NCBI RefSeq assembly: GCF_002104765.1
Contig: NZ_NCXM01000011.1
Span: forward strand, 62,001-126,000
Source of the DNA: Mycolicibacterium vulneris
GTDB taxonomy: Bacteria > Actinomycetota > Actinomycetes > Mycobacteriales > Mycobacteriaceae
Reading direction: 5' to 3'
DNA length: 64,000 nucleotides
Shown here: piece by piece, positions 61,709 to 64,000 of the stretch
Position numbering within the stretch: the first letter of the stretch is position 1
Layout of the letters: every line of letters begins with the position of its first letter
Notes under the pieces: model-generated
The model's input: only the letters and a program-made list of their open reading frames with translations
Database searches by the model: none
What the model was told of the DNA's origin: nothing
Made by a program: the position numbers and the translations under genes

Positions 61709-61784
61709 TGGTGGAGCTAAGGGGACTCGAACCCCTGACCCCCACACTGCCAGTGTGGTGCGCTACCAGCTGCGCCATAGCCCC
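61709..61784 (-). tRNA. tRNA-Ala(GGC)
   Basis: The minus strand from 61784 folds as a cloverleaf: acceptor GGGGCTA/TAGCTCC with the G3-U70 pair that identifies alanine tRNAs, anticodon loop TGGCAGT (GGC), T-arm GGTTCGAGTCCCC region, discriminator A and encoded CCA (61709-61711). Its 3' 29 nt are duplicated at 57767-57795. Confidence 0.96.
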
Positions 61785-61840
61785 AAGAAGTCGTGCCCAT
61801 CGAAGTTACACCACCGGTAACTGACCTTCAAAGTTGCTGC

Positions 61841-63106
61841 TCATACCGGCTCGACGTCCGACTCGGATGCCATCAGGTCTGCCTCCAGATCCACCGCCGT
61901 CCGGGTCTCCGGCGCCACCACCCAGCCGACGGCGGCGATCAGCAGAACAATCCCGCTGATGACGAAGCCCCACGTGTAGCTGAACTGCTCGGCGGTCCAG
62001 CCGACCGCCATCGACCCGACGATGGCGCCCAGGTCCGACACCATCTGCACCATCGCCACCGGAAGGCCCGCGCGCGCCTCATTGCCCAGGATGTCGGCGA
62101 CGGCGGCCTGCAGCGGTGACATGTAGATCCCCGTCATCGCTCCGACCACGCCAGCCGCCACCATGAACACCGGCAGCGAGAACACAAAGCCCAGCCAGAC
62201 GGTGGCCACCCCGGACGTCAGCAGCCCGATGATCAACAGCGTGCGCCGCCCCATCCGGTCCGACAGGTAACCGCTGGGGATGACGGCCAACGCGTTGCCG
62301 CCCGCGAACGCCGCGAGCACCACGCCGATGATGCCGATGCCCCGGCCCATGACGTCGGAGATGAATAGCGGGACCAGCGCGACGCGCAGCCCGAACGCCG
62401 ACCATCCCGTCGCGAAATTGGACAGCAGCGCCGACCGGTACGCGCGCACCCGCAGCGCCTCGCGCAGCGTCACCGTGGATCGGCCCGGCGGCGGCGGTGC
62501 GGCCAGCGCCGAGTTCCGCAGGCTGTAGAAGAGCACCACCGCGACGGCCAGCATGGCGACGCCGTAGACAACGAAGGGTGCGGTCAGCCCCCATCCTGCC
62601 GCCAGGCCGCCGACCGCCGGACCACCGACCGCGCCGACCATGAACGAGGTGGTGAACAGCCCCGCGATCCGCCCGCGCGCGTCGGGAGGGCTGATGTGGA
62701 TCATCAGCCCCAGCGCCGACACATAGAACATCGTGGACCCGATGCCGCTGAAGACGCGGAAAAGCATTAACTGCCAGTAAGCCTGGGAAAACGCGCACGC
62801 GGCGGTCGACACCGCCACGATCAGCAAACCCCCGATATAGATGCGCCGCTCACCCAACCGCTCGGTGAGCAGGCCACTGATAGGGGCGAAACACAACCGG
62901 CTCAACGAAAAGACGGTGACCAGGAATGTCACCGCCTTGATGCTGACCCCGAAGGTACGTGCAAAGGTTGGCAGCGCCGGCGAGATCACACCGTAGCCCA
63001 GGGCGATCATGATATTCGCCCAGCTCAGAATCCAGACTTCGCGCGGCAGCCGGCCAGAACGGGATGCACGCCCCCCCGAGCGGGCAAGACGGAGGGAAAA
63101 GGTCAC
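61841..63106 (-). CDS. MFS transporter
   Basis: A 421-residue, 12-span major facilitator: motif A versions in [13 protein letters not shown] and [31 protein letters not shown] in span 1, and [22 protein letters not shown] in the second half. It resembles drug/metabolite exporters. GTG 63106 overlaps the pgmA stop (GTGA), so the two genes are coupled. Not part of the M. tuberculosis pgmA neighbourhood as I recall it. Confidence 0.92.
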   Translation of the reverse strand: MTFSLRLARSGGRASRSGRLPREVWILSWANIMIALGYGVISPALPTFARTFGVSIKAVTFLVTVFSLSRLCFAPISGLLTERLGERRIYIGGLLIVAVSTAACAFSQAYWQLMLFRVFSGIGSTMFYVSALGLMIHISPPDARGRIAGLFTTSFMVGAVGGPAVGGLAAGWGLTAPFVVYGVAMLAVAVVLFYSLRNSALAAPPPPGRSTVTLREALRVRAYRSALLSNFATGWSAFGLRVALVPLFISDVMGRGIGIIGVVLAAFAGGNALAVIPSGYLSDRMGRRTLLIIGLLTSGVATVWLGFVFSLPVFMVAAGVVGAMTGIYMSPLQAAVADILGNEARAGLPVAMVQMVSDLGAIVGSMAVGWTAEQFSYTWGFVISGIVLLIAAVGWVVAPETRTAVDLEADLMASESDVEPV

Positions 63107-64000
63107 CCGATGACTTTATTAACTACCTCGCGCGCGGTTTCTTGCACCTCCGCCAAATGCTCAGGCCCGTTGAAGGATTCCGCATAAATCTTGTACACGT
63201 CCTCGGTTCCCGACGGCCGCGCGGCAAACCATGCATTTGCCGTCGTCACCTTCAACCCGCCCAGTGGCGCGCCATTGCCCGGCGCCGCGGTCAGCTTCGC
63301 GGTGATCGGCTCCCCCGCCAATTCCGTCGCGGTCACCTGGTCGGCGGAGAGCTTCGAGAGCCGGGCCTTCTGGTCGCGGTCGGCGGGCGCGTCGACCCGC
63401 GCGTAGTACGGCGTGCCGTACTCGGCGGTCAGCCGCTGATAACGCTGCGACGGGCTCGCCCCGGTGACCGCGAGAATCTCCGAGGCCAGCAGCGCCAAGA
63501 TGATGCCGTCCTTATCGGTGGTCCACACCGAGCCGTCCCGCCGCAGGAACGACGCCCCGGCCGACTCCTCGCCGCCGAAGCCGATGGTGCCCCCGATCAG
63601 GCCGTCGACGAACCACTTGAACCCGACCGGCACTTCGATCAGTTTGCGGCCGATGCCGGCGACCACCCGGTCGATCATCGACGAACTGACGGCGGTCTTG
63701 CCCACGGCGATGCCGCCCGGCCACGACGGCCGCTGGGTGTAGAGGTATTCGATGGCCACCGCGAGGTAGTGGTTCGGGTTGAGCAGCCCCCCGTCGGGCG
63801 TGACGATGCCGTGCCGGTCGGAGTCGGCGTCGTTGCCGGTGGCGATCTGGTAGCGGCCGGGGTCGCCGGACATCGTTCGGATAAGCCCCGCCATCGCATC
63901 CGGCGAGCTGCAATCCATCCGGATCTTGCCGTCGTGGTCGAGCGTCATGAATCGCCATGTCGCGTCGACCAGCGGATTGACCACGGTCAGGTCCAGGCGA
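63103..64000 (-). CDS. pgmA: Phosphoglucomutase, C-terminal part, cut by window edge
   Basis: The last 298 residues of an alpha-D-glucose-specific phosphoglucomutase. Visible are the metal-binding loop [12 protein letters not shown], the sugar-binding loop [17 protein letters not shown] with SVWTTDKDG, and the phosphate-binding [15 protein letters not shown]. The N-terminal part with the phosphoserine lies beyond the window. It interconverts glucose 1- and 6-phosphate for glycogen and envelope polysaccharides. Coupled to the MFS gene downstream. Confidence 0.96.
   Translation of the reverse strand, partial: RLDLTVVNPLVDATWRFMTLDHDGKIRMDCSSPDAMAGLIRTMSGDPGRYQIATGNDADSDRHGIVTPDGGLLNPNHYLAVAIEYLYTQRPSWPGGIAVGKTAVSSSMIDRVVAGIGRKLIEVPVGFKWFVDGLIGGTIGFGGEESAGASFLRRDGSVWTTDKDGIILALLASEILAVTGASPSQRYQRLTAEYGTPYYARVDAPADRDQKARLSKLSADQVTATELAGEPITAKLTAAPGNGAPLGGLKVTTANAWFAARPSGTEDVYKIYAESFNGPEHLAEVQETAREVVNKVIG

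Overview
The window is chromosomal DNA of a slow-growing Mycobacterium, probably close to the M. avium complex. Evidence: high GC; an MspA-type porin, an MmpS/MmpL pair, an F420-dependent luciferase-like enzyme, a mycofactocin-type SDR and FadE enzymes; and a gene skeleton that matches, as I recall it, M. tuberculosis Rv3049c to Rv3068c (monooxygenase, TetR, nrdE-nrdI-nrdH, FMN reductase, TetR, dinP, SDR, TetR, cyp136, double GntR, fadE22, ligB, cstA, membrane protein, mmr, pgmA). Species assignment is inference.

Layout. 0-10.4 kb: the conserved block from the monooxygenase to cyp136, including the class Ib ribonucleotide reductase operon with tandem NrdR-like boxes, and two TetR regulators with clear palindromes in their divergent promoters. 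10.4-13.3 kb: an accessory insert with a stand-alone LeuA-regulatory-domain protein behind an attenuator-like leader, two tiny Gly-rich lipoprotein-like genes in an AT-rich patch with near-identical terminators, and a MEDS/HATPase anti-sigma-type protein; SigF-like promoters sit before the first small gene and the MEDS gene. 13.3-25 kb: double GntR regulator, thiolase/DUF35 pair, fadE22, SDR, ligB, a GNAT-AAA+ fusion and cstA. 25-39 kb: accessory genes (Hsp70-like protein, nitroreductase, collapsed PPK2, a thiolase/enoyl-CoA hydratase/CoA-transferase relic/FadE operon, MspA porin, phosphotransferase, DoxX), then mmr. 39.4-50.9 kb: a glycogen phosphorylase relic, a TPM-domain membrane protein, mmpS-mmpL, a single-chain ECF transporter and an enolase-like protein lacking key active-site residues. 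51-57.5 kb: TauD and carboxymuconolactone decarboxylase relics, a HicB-like protein, a large orphan protein, and a ferredoxin reductase/ferredoxin/diiron-protein operon. 57.8-61.7 kb: a roughly 4 kb segment bounded by tRNA-Ala(GGC) and a 29-bp copy of that tRNA's 3' end, with Hsp20, several gene relics and an acetyl-CoA hydrolase. 61.8-64 kb: MFS exporter and the 3' part of pgmA.

Two themes stand out. First, the conserved skeleton is interrupted by cassettes, and these cassettes hold at least eight decayed genes (PPK2, CaiB/AMACR, alpha/beta hydrolase, GlgP, TauD, CMD, epimerase, carboxyltransferase), often shortened by internal deletions rather than stop codons. Second, many intergenic spaces carry well-formed inverted repeats that can be assigned to neighbouring regulators. 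All functional statements come from reading the sequence and remembered family features; no database search was run.
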